A DNA stretch of 64,000 nucleotides from JAABQT01 sp041488375 (GCA_041488375.1 JBGPPD010000001.1:1-64000); one strand, 5' to 3'. Shown: positions 32,876 to 41,978, counted from the first letter of the stretch. The notes: a model not told the origin generated them from the sequence alone. Translations and numbers: made by a program.

Positions 32876-33732
32876 GCAAGGACCTCAAGCAGCTCCTCGA
32901 GCGGCTGGAGCAACTGCTGCCCCCGGCCCCGCCGCCCACCGACTGGAGCGCGAGCATCGCGTTGCGCTGGCGCCGGACCGCCGGCCTGCATGCGCGCGGC
33001 TGGCTGCAGCCCGTGCGCCACGTGCACCGCATGCGGCTCTCGGACCTGCAGGGCATTGACGGGCAGATCGCGAAGGTCGAGCAGAACACCCGCCAGTTCA
33101 TCGAGGGCCGGCCGGCCAACAACGTGCTGCTCACCGGCGCGCGCGGCACGGGCAAGTCCTCCATCGTCAAGGGCCTGCTCAACAAGTACCACAAGCAGGG
33201 CCTGCGCCTGATCGAGGTGGAGAAGAACGACCTCATCGACTTGCCGGAGATCACCGACCGGGTAGCGGGGCGGCCGGAGCGGTTCCTGCTGTTCTGCGAC
33301 GACCTCACGTTTCACGGCGCGGAGGACGGCTACATCGCGCTCAAAGTGGCGCTCGACGGCTCGATATCCACCACCTCGGAAAACCTGCTGATCTACGCCA
33401 CCTCGAATCGGCGCCACCTGATGCCGGAGTTCATGCAGGAGAACCTGGAAACCAAGTACGTCGGCGACGAAATTCACCCGGGCGAGACAGTGGAGGAGAA
33501 GATTTCGCTGTCGGAGCGTTTCGGCCTGTGGGTGTCGTTCTATCCGTTCGACCAGGACGAATACCTGGAGATCGTGGCGCACTGGCTGAAGACCCTCGGC
33601 TGCGCGGCGAAGGACCTCGATGCGGCGCGCGAGGAGGCGCTGCAGTGGTCGCTGCAGCGCGGCTCCAGGAGCGGCCGCATCGCCTACCAGTTCGCCAGGG
33701 ACTGGGCCGGCAGGCACGCAAAGAGGAAGTAG
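32872..33732 (+). CDS. DUF815 family ATP-binding protein
   Basis: This 286-residue AAA-type ATPase has the P-loop GARGTGKSS (about residues 84-92), a Walker B-like FLLFCDDLTF, and a sensor-like IYATSNRRHLMPEF. Its function is not established. The GTG start overlaps the argJ stop as GTGA; an upstream in-frame GTG-like extension lies within argJ and is ignored. The end abuts the Nudix gene with no spacer, so argJ, this gene and the Nudix-ThiE gene look co-translated. Confidence 0.88.
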   Translation: MSKDLKQLLERLEQLLPPAPPPTDWSASIALRWRRTAGLHARGWLQPVRHVHRMRLSDLQGIDGQIAKVEQNTRQFIEGRPANNVLLTGARGTGKSSIVKGLLNKYHKQGLRLIEVEKNDLIDLPEITDRVAGRPERFLLFCDDLTFHGAEDGYIALKVALDGSISTTSENLLIYATSNRRHLMPEFMQENLETKYVGDEIHPGETVEEKISLSERFGLWVSFYPFDQDEYLEIVAHWLKTLGCAAKDLDAAREEALQWSLQRGSRSGRIAYQFARDWAGRHAKRK

Positions 33733-34641
33733 ATGGCGGTCGAAGTCGCCGCGGCGGTGATCCAGCGCGCCGACGGCGCCTTCCTGCTGGCGCGCAGGCC
33801 GGCCGGCAAGGTCTACGCCGGCTACTGGGAATTCCCGGGCGGCAAGGTGGAGGCCGGCGAGCCGGCGGACCGGGCTCTGGTGCGCGAGCTGCGCGAGGAG
33901 CTGGGTATCGATGCTTGCACCGCATTCCCGTGGATCACGCGCGTCTACACCTATCCCCATGCCACCGTACGTCTCAATTTCTTCCGCGTTACCGCCTGGA
34001 AGGGCGAACCCCAGCCGCGCGAACAGCAGGCGATCGCCTGGCAACGGTTTGGTTTGCCGCTTGCCGAGCCGATGCTGCCGGCGAATGCGCCGGTCCTCGC
34101 GGCGCTGGAACTGCCGCAGGAGTATGCGATCACGGACGCGGCAAGCCGGGGCCGGGAGCCGATGCTGGCCAGGATCCAGGCACGGCTCGGCGCCGGGCTG
34201 AAACTGATCCAGGTGAGGGACAAGGAACTGCCGCGGCGGGAGGAGTTTGCGCGCTCGGTGCTGCGGCTGGCGCATCGCCATCACGCCAGGGTCCTGCTGA
34301 ACGGCGGCCCGGAGATCGGCGACGGTGTTCACTACACCGCGGCGCAGTTGATGGCCTTGCGCGAGAGGCCGCAAGGCATCCTCGCCGCGGCTTCCTGCCA
34401 CAGCGCCGCCGAGTTGCAGCACGCGATGCAGCTGGAACTGGATTTCGTCGTGCTCGGCCCGGTCATGGCCACGGCTTCTCACCCGGATGCGCCCACGCTG
34501 GGCTGGGAGGGCTTTGCGCGCCTCGCGCGCGGCGCGAGCATCCCGGTGTACGCCATCGGCGGCGTGAAGCGCACAGACTTGGAGACCGCGTGGCGCGCCG
34601 GCGCCCACGGGCTGGCGATGGTGAGCGGCGCCTGGAGTTAG
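33733..34641 (+). CDS. Nudix hydrolase (MutT-like) fused to a ThiE/TenI-like domain
   Basis: This 302-residue fusion has a Nudix domain (about 1-130) with the full Nudix box GGKVEAGEPADRALVRELREELG, suggesting 8-oxo-dGTP or related hydrolysis. A thiamine-phosphate-synthase-like TIM barrel follows (about 133-302: KLIQVRDKELPRREEF, LDFVVLGPV, IPVYAIGGVK). The barrel has diverged from true ThiE in its substrate loops (SCHSAAEL where ThiE has a serine/histidine/threonine motif). Such fusions are known in proteobacteria; the barrel's role is unclear. The stop overlaps that of convergent yacG. Confidence 0.88.
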   Translation: MAVEVAAAVIQRADGAFLLARRPAGKVYAGYWEFPGGKVEAGEPADRALVRELREELGIDACTAFPWITRVYTYPHATVRLNFFRVTAWKGEPQPREQQAIAWQRFGLPLAEPMLPANAPVLAALELPQEYAITDAASRGREPMLARIQARLGAGLKLIQVRDKELPRREEFARSVLRLAHRHHARVLLNGGPEIGDGVHYTAAQLMALRERPQGILAAASCHSAAELQHAMQLELDFVVLGPVMATASHPDAPTLGWEGFARLARGASIPVYAIGGVKRTDLETAWRAGAHGLAMVSGAWS

Positions 34642-34817
34642 GCGGGTTCGCCGTCTGCTTTGGGTGGCGCCTCAGGCACGCGATAGCTCTCCGCCGCCCA
34701 GTTCCCGAGGTCGATCAGCCTGCAGCGCTCGCTGCAGAAGGGCCGCCACTGGTTGGACGTGGCGAAGGGTGCCGGCGCCCCGCAGCGCGGGCAGGGAACC
34801 GTGGTTAGAGGTTGCAA
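34638..34817 (-). CDS. yacG: Zinc-binding DNA gyrase inhibitor YacG
   Basis: The 59-residue zinc protein has CPRCG near residue 8 and FCSERCRLIDLGNWAAE near 28, giving the four zinc cysteines in C-x2-C and C-x3-C pairs. YacG binds gyrase B and limits its activity. The TTG chosen lies inside the 3' end of zapD (13-base overlap). Longer in-frame extensions are shadows of zapD. It is the last gene of pilC-pilD-coaE-zapD-yacG. Confidence 0.88.
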   Translation of the reverse strand: MQPLTTVPCPRCGAPAPFATSNQWRPFCSERCRLIDLGNWAAESYRVPEAPPKADGEPA

Positions 34818-35563
34818 AAGGTCAGCTCGAAGGCGATGTCCCAGTCCGCGGTACGCGGCCTGGGATCCTCGCCGTTCTGCGTCAGGAAGCGGATGTTGAG
34901 GACGTACTTGTTGGCGCTGATCTCGGGAACGCAGTTCAGCGCCGGGTCGAGGCGCACGCGCATCATCTGCGCGGTCTTGCCGCCGAGCATCTGCTGGTAG
35001 GTGCCCTGCGGCGCGGACACCCGTTGCGGCTTGCCGGACTCGCGCAGGATGCGCAGGATGATCGCCGAGCCGTCGCGCAACGGGAACAGCGGACCGGTCC
35101 AGGCGGCGAGCTGGCCGATGCGCTCTTCGGCCGGGCGGTGCAGCCAATAGTGGTAGGAGGGCAGGTCGAACTCGCAGGCGCCGCCCGGGATGCCGGTACG
35201 CTGCTTGATCGACATCAACCAGTCGTTCTCGCGCAGGTACTGGCCGATCTTGCCGGTCATCGAAAACAGCGCCGCCGCCGCTTGCTCGATGTCGCGCAGC
35301 ACGCTGCTCAGCGCCTCCTCGGATATCTCCGGGTTGTTGCGGAACGACAGCAGCACCTGTTTTTGCCGCTCGAGTTCCTGCAGCAGATCCGACTTCAAGT
35401 CCGCGCGGCTCGCCACCTCCAGGATCTCGAACAGGGTGAGCAGCGCGACATGGTGATCCAGAGGGTCGGTGCGCGCGATGAAATGGCGCGAGCGCTCGAA
35501 CAGGTCCTCGAGGCGCAGCAGCGTGCGTATGCGTTCGTTGAGCGGGTATTCGTACGTGATCAC
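34805..35563 (-). CDS. zapD: FtsZ-bundling protein ZapD
   Basis: The 252-residue protein (DUF1342) begins (M)ITYEYPLNERIRTLLRLEDLF, the characteristic ZapD N-terminus. The GTG start is chosen over a longer in-frame extension that runs across coaE. ZapD is a mostly helical dimer that binds the C-terminal tail of FtsZ and bundles filaments. The FtsZ tail (KYDIPAFLRKQ) is encoded in this window at 26157-26190. Confidence 0.92.
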   Translation of the reverse strand: MITYEYPLNERIRTLLRLEDLFERSRHFIARTDPLDHHVALLTLFEILEVASRADLKSDLLQELERQKQVLLSFRNNPEISEEALSSVLRDIEQAAAALFSMTGKIGQYLRENDWLMSIKQRTGIPGGACEFDLPSYHYWLHRPAEERIGQLAAWTGPLFPLRDGSAIILRILRESGKPQRVSAPQGTYQQMLGGKTAQMMRVRLDPALNCVPEISANKYVLNIRFLTQNGEDPRPRTADWDIAFELTFCNL

Positions 35564-35624
35564 GTCCGCGCCCGGGAGGCCAAAGCTGGGCGGATTCTGA
35601 GTGATTTGCGCGGCGATGACAAAT

Positions 35625-36233
35625 TCAGCCTGCGGCGCGGGATAGGGAGAGGTAGCGCGCATGCAGTTCGCGCACCTGCTTGTGCAGTGCGTCAATGGCG
35701 CCGGAATTGTCGATGACGTCATCCGCGGCAGCGAGCCTGTCTTCCCTCCGGATCTGGGCGCCGATGATGCGCTGGACCTCATCCTCGCTCAGACCGCTGC
35801 GCCGGCGCACCCGGTCGGCCTGGACGCTCTCGGGACAGTCCACCACCAGCACGCGCGTCACGCGCTGGCGGTAACCCGGTGACTCGATCAGCAGCGGCAC
35901 AACGTGGACCACGTAGGGCCCGCTCGCCATGGCGATGGCGCGCTCGGATTCGGCACGAATCATCGGGTGCAGCAGCTCCTCCAGCTTCCTTTTCGCCGCG
36001 GGGTCGCGGAACACCAGGGCGCGCATCTTGGTGCGGTCCAACGCGCCAGCCGGATCGACGAAATCGGCGCCGAACAGCTGCCGCAGCTGCGCAATCGCCG
36101 CGCCGCCAGGCTGTGTGAGCCGGTGCGAGATGGCATCGCTATCAACCACCGTGGCTCCGAGCCGGCCGAACTCCTCGGCCGCGGCGCTCTTGCCGCTGCC
36201 GATTCCGCCGGTGAGGCCGACGACCAGCCCCAT
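35625..36233 (-). CDS. coaE: Dephospho-CoA kinase CoaE
   Basis: The 202-residue kinase phosphorylates dephospho-CoA in the last step of CoA synthesis. The P-loop is GLTGGIGSGKSAAAEEF at residues 6-22, with DSDAISHRL and the lid-region RVRRRSGLSEDEVQRI. The ATG shares one base with the pilD stop (TGATG). CoaBC, two steps earlier in the pathway, is encoded at 57692-58900. Confidence 0.95.
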   Translation of the reverse strand: MGLVVGLTGGIGSGKSAAAEEFGRLGATVVDSDAISHRLTQPGGAAIAQLRQLFGADFVDPAGALDRTKMRALVFRDPAAKRKLEELLHPMIRAESERAIAMASGPYVVHVVPLLIESPGYRQRVTRVLVVDCPESVQADRVRRRSGLSEDEVQRIIGAQIRREDRLAAADDVIDNSGAIDALHKQVRELHARYLSLSRAAG

Positions 36234-37099
36234 CAACCGAGGATCGGCAGCCAGCGCCGGGCGATGGCTTCGCCCCAGAACAGAGCGGTTACCCCGGCGA
36301 CGGCGAGGTAAGGCCCGAAGGGAATGGGCTTGTCGCGGCCATGGCGCGCAAACACGATCAGGCAGATGCCGACCACCGCCGCGACCACAGAAGACAACAG
36401 GATCACCATGGGCAGCTTCTGCCAGCCGAGCCAGGCGCCGATCGCGGCGAGGAGCTTGAAGTCGCCGTATCCCATGCCCTCTTTGCCGGTCGCCAGCTTG
36501 AAGCCCCAATACACCAGCCACAGCGCAAGGTAGCCCGCGACCGCGCCGATCAGCGCGGCGCGCAGCGGCACGAAGGTGCCGTCCAGGTTGACGAGCAGAC
36601 CGGCCCACAACAGGAGCAGCGTGAGGTCGTCGGGCAGCAGCTGTGTGTCAAGGTCGATCACCGTCAGCGCCAACAGCGACCAGCCGAATCCCATGGCACC
36701 CAGTGCGGCCAGCGATGGCCCGAATCGCCAGGCCGCGTAGGCGGCAATCAGCCCGGCGAGCAGCTCGACGATCGGATAGCGTGCCGGGATCCGCATGCCA
36801 CAGGCCGAGCATTTGCCGCGCAGCACCAGCCAGCTCGCCAAGGGGATGTTCTCGAACGCCGAGATGCGGTGCCCGCAGCCGGGGCAGGCCGAACGCGGCA
36901 CGAGCAGGTTGTAGCGCCCGCCCGCTGCCGGGGCCGCGGTTGCGCCTGCAAGCTCGGCGCACTGCTCGCGCCATTCGCGCTCCATCATCTTCGGCAGCCG
37001 ATGGATGACGACGTTCAGGAAGGAGCCGATGCACAAGCCCAGCGCCAGCGCGACCCAGGGCAGCACGGCAGGCTGGGCCAGCCAGCCGTAGACCGACAT
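36233..37099 (-). CDS. pilD: Type IV prepilin peptidase / N-methyltransferase PilD
   Basis: The 288-residue membrane aspartyl protease cleaves and methylates type IV prepilins. The cytoplasmic loop has two zinc-type pairs (CPGCGHRISAFENIP and CSACGMRIP). The catalytic aspartates lie in VIDLDTQLLPDD and GMGYGDFKLLA. About eight membrane helices are present. It starts directly after the pilC stop with no spacer. Confidence 0.96.
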   Translation of the reverse strand: MSVYGWLAQPAVLPWVALALGLCIGSFLNVVIHRLPKMMEREWREQCAELAGATAAPAAGGRYNLLVPRSACPGCGHRISAFENIPLASWLVLRGKCSACGMRIPARYPIVELLAGLIAAYAAWRFGPSLAALGAMGFGWSLLALTVIDLDTQLLPDDLTLLLLWAGLLVNLDGTFVPLRAALIGAVAGYLALWLVYWGFKLATGKEGMGYGDFKLLAAIGAWLGWQKLPMVILLSSVVAAVVGICLIVFARHGRDKPIPFGPYLAVAGVTALFWGEAIARRWLPILG

Positions 37100-38326
37100 C
37101 TAGACCGCTTGTCCCAGCTTGAAGATCGGCAGATACATGGCGATCACCATGCCGCCGATCAAGGTGCCTAGCACCACCATGATCATCGGTTCCATCAGGG
37201 ATGAAAGGGCCTCGACCGCGTCATCCACCTCTGCTTCGTAGAAGTCGGCGACCTTGCCGAGCATCGAGTCCAGCGCGCCTGTTTCCTCGCCGATCGAGCA
37301 CATCTGCAGCACCATGTTGGGGAACACCCCCGAATTCTGCATCGCCAAGGTGAGCGAGGTGCCGGTGGAGACCTCTTTCTGGATCTGTTTGGTGGCCATC
37401 AAGTACACATAGTTGCCCGATGCGCCGCCCACGGAATCGAGCGCTTCCACCAGCGGCACGCCGGCGGCAAACATGGTGGCCATGGTGCGCGTCCAGCGCG
37501 CGATGGTCGACTTCAGCACCAGGTCGCCGAACACCGGCAGCTTCAGCATCAGCTTGTCCATGAAGATCTGCACCGGCAGGGAGCGTTTCCAGGCTTCGAG
37601 GAAGCCGATGACCGCACCGATGATCACCGGGAAGATGATGTACCAGTACTTGACGAACCAGTCTGAAACCGCCATCACGAACAACGTCGGCGCGGGCAGG
37701 TCGGCGCCAAAATTAGCGAACACTTCCTTGAACGCGGGGATGACGAAGATCATGATCACCGCGGTGATGATGAACGCCACCACGACGATGGCGATGGGGT
37801 AGAACAGCGCCGCCTTGATCTTCGATTTGATCGCGAGGATCTTTTCCTTGTAGCTCGCCAGGCGGTCGAGCAGCGTCTCCAGAATGCCGGCCTGCTCGCC
37901 GGCCGCCACCAGGTTGCAGAACAGTGCGTCGAAGTACAGCGGGTACTTGCGGAACGCCTGGGCCAGCGACGAGCCGGTCTCGATTTCGGTCTTGATCTCG
38001 AGCAGCAGCCGCGTGACCGCGGGATTCGACGCGCCCTTGCTGACGATGTCGAAACATTGCAGCAGCGGCACGCCGGCCTTCATCATCGTCGCCAACTGGC
38101 GCGTAAACAGCGCGATGTCCTTGTCCCTGACCTTGCCGCCGCTGCCGTACTTCTGCTTCTTGACCTTCTGGACGATGATTCCCTGACGGCGCAGTGTGGC
38201 GTTCACCGCGGCCTCGCTCACCGAGCGCAATTCGCCGCGGATCATCTTGCCGCCCTTGTCGCGACCCTCCCAGAGGAAGTTGAACTCCTTGGGACCAGCG
38301 GCTTTTGCCGCTGCTGCCGTTGCCAT
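37100..38326 (-). CDS. pilC: Type IV pilus inner-membrane platform protein PilC
   Basis: The 408-residue T2SF-family protein has two repeated domains (about 75-200 and 280-405) and three membrane helices near 175-200, 215-240 and 375-400. Motifs include FTRQLATMMKAGVPLLQCFD and the second copy WTRTMATMFAAGVPLVEALD. It is the base of the pilus machine. The usual upstream pilB ATPase gene is not here; the gene begins the minus-strand block pilC-pilD-coaE-zapD-yacG. Confidence 0.95.
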   Translation of the reverse strand: MATAAAAKAAGPKEFNFLWEGRDKGGKMIRGELRSVSEAAVNATLRRQGIIVQKVKKQKYGSGGKVRDKDIALFTRQLATMMKAGVPLLQCFDIVSKGASNPAVTRLLLEIKTEIETGSSLAQAFRKYPLYFDALFCNLVAAGEQAGILETLLDRLASYKEKILAIKSKIKAALFYPIAIVVVAFIITAVIMIFVIPAFKEVFANFGADLPAPTLFVMAVSDWFVKYWYIIFPVIIGAVIGFLEAWKRSLPVQIFMDKLMLKLPVFGDLVLKSTIARWTRTMATMFAAGVPLVEALDSVGGASGNYVYLMATKQIQKEVSTGTSLTLAMQNSGVFPNMVLQMCSIGEETGALDSMLGKVADFYEAEVDDAVEALSSLMEPMIMVVLGTLIGGMVIAMYLPIFKLGQAV

Positions 38327-38490
38327 AGCGCCCTCTCCGGTTCGGTTCCCGTCGCAGCAGGACTGACCGGCGATGATGCCCTGAGCGGAGTTTTTTGTAA
38401 AGCCTCAGGTTTCCGGCCTAAGCTGCTGACGCGGCGTGGTTTTGAGCCCTCGGTTAGAGCCCTAAACCGCGGCCTCCGGACAGCCCCTTT
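38327..38490. other. 164-base gap between pilC start and the CorC-like gene end
   Basis: No gene is seen. The part next to pilC should hold its promoter: on the minus strand TTTACAAAAAAC (around 38390-38402) is a plausible -10 region, without a good -35. A direct repeat GAGCCCT occurs twice, seven bases apart, near 38445. No clean intrinsic terminator for the CorC-like gene was found. Confidence 0.4.
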
Positions 38491-39786
38491 TTAGGCAGCT
38501 TCCTGCGTTTTCCCCGCCGGCAGCGCAGGGCGGAAGATGCGCACCGTTTTCACCACGCGCCCCTGGGCATGCACGATCTCCATCGGGACGTCGCCGATCT
38601 TGATCGACACGTCGGCCTCCGGGATGTCGCGAAGTTCCTCGAGGATCAGGCCATTCAGCGTCTTCGGTCCCTCGGTCGGCAACTCCAGCCCCAGCGCCCG
38701 GTTGATTTCCCGCACCGGCGTCGCGCCATCGGCAGTCGCGCTGCCGTCCTCGCCCCAGGCGAGCGCCTGCATGGCCGAGGGCATGGAAGTCGTGAACTTG
38801 CCGATGATCTCCTCGATGATGTCCTCGAGCGTCACCAGGCCCATCAGCTCGCCGTACTCGTCCACGACCAGCGCGATGCGTTCGCGGTTTTCCTGGAAAT
38901 ACTGCATCTGGGCGAGCGCCGAAGTCGATGCCGGGACGTAGTACGGATCGTCGAGCACCTCGAGCAGCGCCGCCTGATCGAGCTGCCCCGCGTGCAGGGC
39001 GCTCAGGATCTTGCGCAGGTGCAGCACGCCGGCCAGGTCGCCCTCGTGGTCGCGATACACCGGCAGGCGCATGTGGTAGCTGGTGGCGAGCTGGCGCGAC
39101 ACCGCTTCCATCTCGTCCTCGAGGCACACCGACTCGATGCGCGCGCGCGGCACCATGATGTCCTGCACGGTGACGTTGCCCAGATCGAACAGGTTGAGCA
39201 GGATCGAAGTGTGCTTCTTCGGCATGAACGTGGACGACTCGAGCACCAGGATGCGGATCTCCTCCGGCGACAGCATGGGCGCTTCGGCCCCCGGATCGGG
39301 CGCCACGCGCAGCAGCCGCAGCAGGGGCCGCACAAATAGGTTGACGAACCATGCCGCCGGATCCAGCACGCTCAGCGATACCTTCACCGGCAAGGACAGC
39401 AGCAGCGCGGTCCGCTCGGGATGCGTGGCGCCGATCACCTTCGGCGTGATCTCCGAGAACACGATGATCAGGAACGAGATCACGACCGTGCCGAGCGCGT
39501 AGGCGATCTTGTCCTGACCGAGCAGGCGCACCGCGACCAGGCTGGCGAGCGTGCTGGCGGCAGCGATCACCAGGGTGTTGCCGATCAGAATGCCGCCGAG
39601 CAGCCGGTCGGTGCGTCCCAGCAGTTCGGTGACCCGCACGGCGCTGCGCAGCCCCTGGCTCACGAGAAATTTCAGGCGATAGCGGTTGACCGCCATCATC
39701 GCGGTCTCGGCAATCGAGAAGAACGCCGACAGGGCGAGCAGCACCGCCAGCGCGCCAAGTTCCCAAACGAAGGGAAAGGCTTCCAT
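38491..39786 (-). CDS. HlyC/CorC family transporter-like protein (CNNM/DUF21, CBS pair, CorC domain)
   Basis: The 431-residue membrane protein has an N-terminal DUF21/CNNM domain of about four helices (1-185), two CBS domains (about 205-330: DIMVPRARIESV, LVVDEYGELMGLVTLEDIIEEI) and a C-terminal CorC/HlyC domain (about 345-425). Family members take part in magnesium or cobalt efflux. The ATG shares one base with the upstream gene's stop (TGATG); the longer frame upstream is a shadow. Confidence 0.88.
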   Translation of the reverse strand: MEAFPFVWELGALAVLLALSAFFSIAETAMMAVNRYRLKFLVSQGLRSAVRVTELLGRTDRLLGGILIGNTLVIAAASTLASLVAVRLLGQDKIAYALGTVVISFLIIVFSEITPKVIGATHPERTALLLSLPVKVSLSVLDPAAWFVNLFVRPLLRLLRVAPDPGAEAPMLSPEEIRILVLESSTFMPKKHTSILLNLFDLGNVTVQDIMVPRARIESVCLEDEMEAVSRQLATSYHMRLPVYRDHEGDLAGVLHLRKILSALHAGQLDQAALLEVLDDPYYVPASTSALAQMQYFQENRERIALVVDEYGELMGLVTLEDIIEEIIGKFTTSMPSAMQALAWGEDGSATADGATPVREINRALGLELPTEGPKTLNGLILEELRDIPEADVSIKIGDVPMEIVHAQGRVVKTVRIFRPALPAGKTQEAA

Positions 39787-40610
39787 CAGGCGCGCCTGAG
39801 GAGCACTTCCAGCACGAACGCCGTGCCGATGTTCGCCAGCACCACCAGCGCGAATCCGGCGATGGTCCAGCGCAGCGCCGTGCGGCCGCGCCAACCGTAG
39901 AGCCAGCGCCCTGCCAGCAGCCAGCCGAAGGTGAGCCACGACAGCACCGCGAACACCGTCTCATGGTTGAAGCGCAGGAATTGCCCGAACATGCTGTCGG
40001 TCAGGATCATGCCGGTGGCGAGCGTGAGCGTGAGGAACAGGAACGCCACGCCGATGATCCTGAACAGCGACTGCTCGAGGGTCAGCAGCGGGGGCAGGTG
40101 GCCGACTGCGTCGGCGCTCTTGCGGTGCAGGCGGCGCTCGACCAGCGCCATCAGCGTCGCATGCAGCAGCGCGATGGTAAACAGGCTGTAGGCGAGCATC
40201 GCCAGCAAGAGGTGCATCTTGAATTCGGGCGACGAGGCATAAGCGCCGCTGGCACGGCCCGGAAACAGCAGCGGCAGCGGCGTGGCGAGCGCCGCCAGGC
40301 CGAGCGCGGGCGCCTGGATGCCGTCGAGGCTGAAGAACAGGCTTTCCAGCCAGTAGAACAGCACCGCGAGCCACAGCATCGTCGAGAGCGCGTGGGCAAA
40401 GCCGAAGCGCAGCTCGGGGGTCGCGAACAGGTCGGCGTACAGGAGGAAGCCGTGCAGCGTAAGCGGCGCGAGGATCGCGGCGCGCTCCCAGGGCCGCAGC
40501 CCGGCCGCAGCCGCGGGGTCCATCCGTCCCCGCCAGCGCGTACGCCAGAAGTGCCACGCCAGCCCGGCATAGCCGGCCGCGCAGAGCGCGTGAATTACAA
40601 TGTCGGGCAC
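39786..40610 (-). CDS. Cytochrome c assembly-type membrane protein (CcsA/YpjD-like)
   Basis: The 274-residue integral membrane protein has about eight helices and the heme-handling CcsA fold: HALSTMLWLAVLFYWLES, the FKMHLLLAMLAYSLFTIALLHA segment with conserved histidines, and FNHETVFAVLSWLTFGWLL. Similar genes next to ffh are annotated YpjD in E. coli. The start is GTG. It lies 18 bases from the divergent ffh start and is coupled to the CorC-like gene downstream. Whether it acts in cytochrome c maturation or supports the CorC-like partner is unknown. Confidence 0.82.
   Translation of the reverse strand: MPDIVIHALCAAGYAGLAWHFWRTRWRGRMDPAAAAGLRPWERAAILAPLTLHGFLLYADLFATPELRFGFAHALSTMLWLAVLFYWLESLFFSLDGIQAPALGLAALATPLPLLFPGRASGAYASSPEFKMHLLLAMLAYSLFTIALLHATLMALVERRLHRKSADAVGHLPPLLTLEQSLFRIIGVAFLFLTLTLATGMILTDSMFGQFLRFNHETVFAVLSWLTFGWLLAGRWLYGWRGRTALRWTIAGFALVVLANIGTAFVLEVLLRRA
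40596..40601 (+). promoter_or_regulatory. ffh: Possible -10 of ffh inside the divergent gene
   Basis: TACAAT ends 27 bases before the ffh GTG and lies within the first codons of the CcsA/YpjD-like gene. The 18-base gap between the two start codons is too short to hold either promoter, so both must lie in coding sequence. No strong -35 is seen. Confidence 0.35.
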
Positions 40611-40628
40611 ATCTCCAGTTTATCACCC

Positions 40629-41978
40629 GTGCTCGACAACCTGACCACACGGCTTGGCAGGATCGTCAAGACGATCCGCGGCGAGGCGCGCCTCACCGAG
40701 AGCAACATCCAGGAGGCGCTGCGCGAAGTGCGCGTCGCGCTGCTCGAGGCGGATGTCGCCCTGCCGGTGGTGCGCGAGTTCATCGCCGCGGTCAAGGAGA
40801 AAGCGCTCGGCGCCGAGGTGGCGGGCAGCTTGACGCCCGGCCAGGCGCTGGTTGGCGTGGTGCATGCCGAGCTTACCCGGCTGATGGGCGAGGCGAATGT
40901 CGGGCTCGATCTTGCCGTGCAGCCGCCGGCGGTGATCCTGATGGCGGGCCTGCAGGGCTCGGGCAAGACCACCACCGCGGCGAAGCTCGCGCGCCTGCTG
41001 CAGGGACAGAAGAAGAAGGTGCTGCTGGCGTCCTGCGACGTCTACCGCCCCGCGGCCATCGAGCAACTGCAAACGGTGGCGGCGCAGGCCGGCGCGGATT
41101 TCTTCCCCTCCGCGGCGGGCGAGCGGCCGCTGGACATCGCGCGGCGCGCCCTCGAGCACGCGAAGACGCATTACTACGATGTGCTGATCGTGGACACTGC
41201 GGGGCGGCTCGCCATCGACGAACCGATGATGCAGGAAGTCGCCGCCCTGCACGCGGCGCTCGCCCCGGTGGAAACGCTGTTCGTGGTGGATGCGATGCAG
41301 GGCCAGGACGCCGTCAACGTGGCGCGCGCCTTCGGCGAGCGGCTGCCGCTCACCGGCGTGATCCTCACCAAGCTGGACGGGGACGCGCGCGGCGGCGCGG
41401 TGCTGTCGGTGCGCCAGGTGACGGGCAAACCGGTCAAGTTCGCCGGCGTGGGCGAGAAGCTCGATGCGCTGGAGCCTTTCCACCCGGAACGCATGGCCTC
41501 GCGCGTGCTCGGCATGGGCGACATCCTGTCGCTGGTCGAGGAGGCCCACAAGCAGGTGGACCTCGCGCAGGCGCAGCGCGTGGCGGAAAAGATCCGCAAG
41601 GGCAAGGGTTTCGATCTCGAGGACTTCAAGCAGCAGATCCAGCAGATGAACAAGATGGGCGGGCTGTCCTCGATGCTCGACAAGTTGCCGGCGCAGCTGA
41701 CGGGCCAGCTGAATCCCGCTCAGCTGCAGGACGGCCGCCAGTTCCGGCGCATCGAAGGCATCATCAACGCGATGACGCCCGGCGAGCGCGCCGATCCCGA
41801 CCTGATCAAGGCGTCGCGCAAGCGGCGCATCGCCGCGGGCGCCGGGGTGGCGGTGCAGGAGGTCAACCGCCTGCTCAACCAGTTCGAGCAGATACAGAAG
41901 ATGATGAAGATGATGAAAGGCGGCAATCTGGCGCGCATGATGCGAGGCATGAAGGGCGTGTTGCCGGGCATGAAATGA
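40629..41978 (+). CDS. ffh: Signal recognition particle protein Ffh
   Basis: The 449-residue SRP GTPase has the N domain (LDNLTTRLGRIVKTIRG), the G domain with GLQGSGKTTTAAKLA, DVYRPAAIEQLQ, DTAGRLAIDE and TKLDGDARGGA, and the methionine-rich M domain (about 300-449: MNKMGGLSSMLDKLP, MMKMMKGGNLARMMRGM) that binds 4.5S RNA and signal sequences. The GTG start matches homologues. The 4.5S RNA gene is not in the window. Confidence 0.97.
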   Translation: MLDNLTTRLGRIVKTIRGEARLTESNIQEALREVRVALLEADVALPVVREFIAAVKEKALGAEVAGSLTPGQALVGVVHAELTRLMGEANVGLDLAVQPPAVILMAGLQGSGKTTTAAKLARLLQGQKKKVLLASCDVYRPAAIEQLQTVAAQAGADFFPSAAGERPLDIARRALEHAKTHYYDVLIVDTAGRLAIDEPMMQEVAALHAALAPVETLFVVDAMQGQDAVNVARAFGERLPLTGVILTKLDGDARGGAVLSVRQVTGKPVKFAGVGEKLDALEPFHPERMASRVLGMGDILSLVEEAHKQVDLAQAQRVAEKIRKGKGFDLEDFKQQIQQMNKMGGLSSMLDKLPAQLTGQLNPAQLQDGRQFRRIEGIINAMTPGERADPDLIKASRKRRIAAGAGVAVQEVNRLLNQFEQIQKMMKMMKGGNLARMMRGMKGVLPGMK

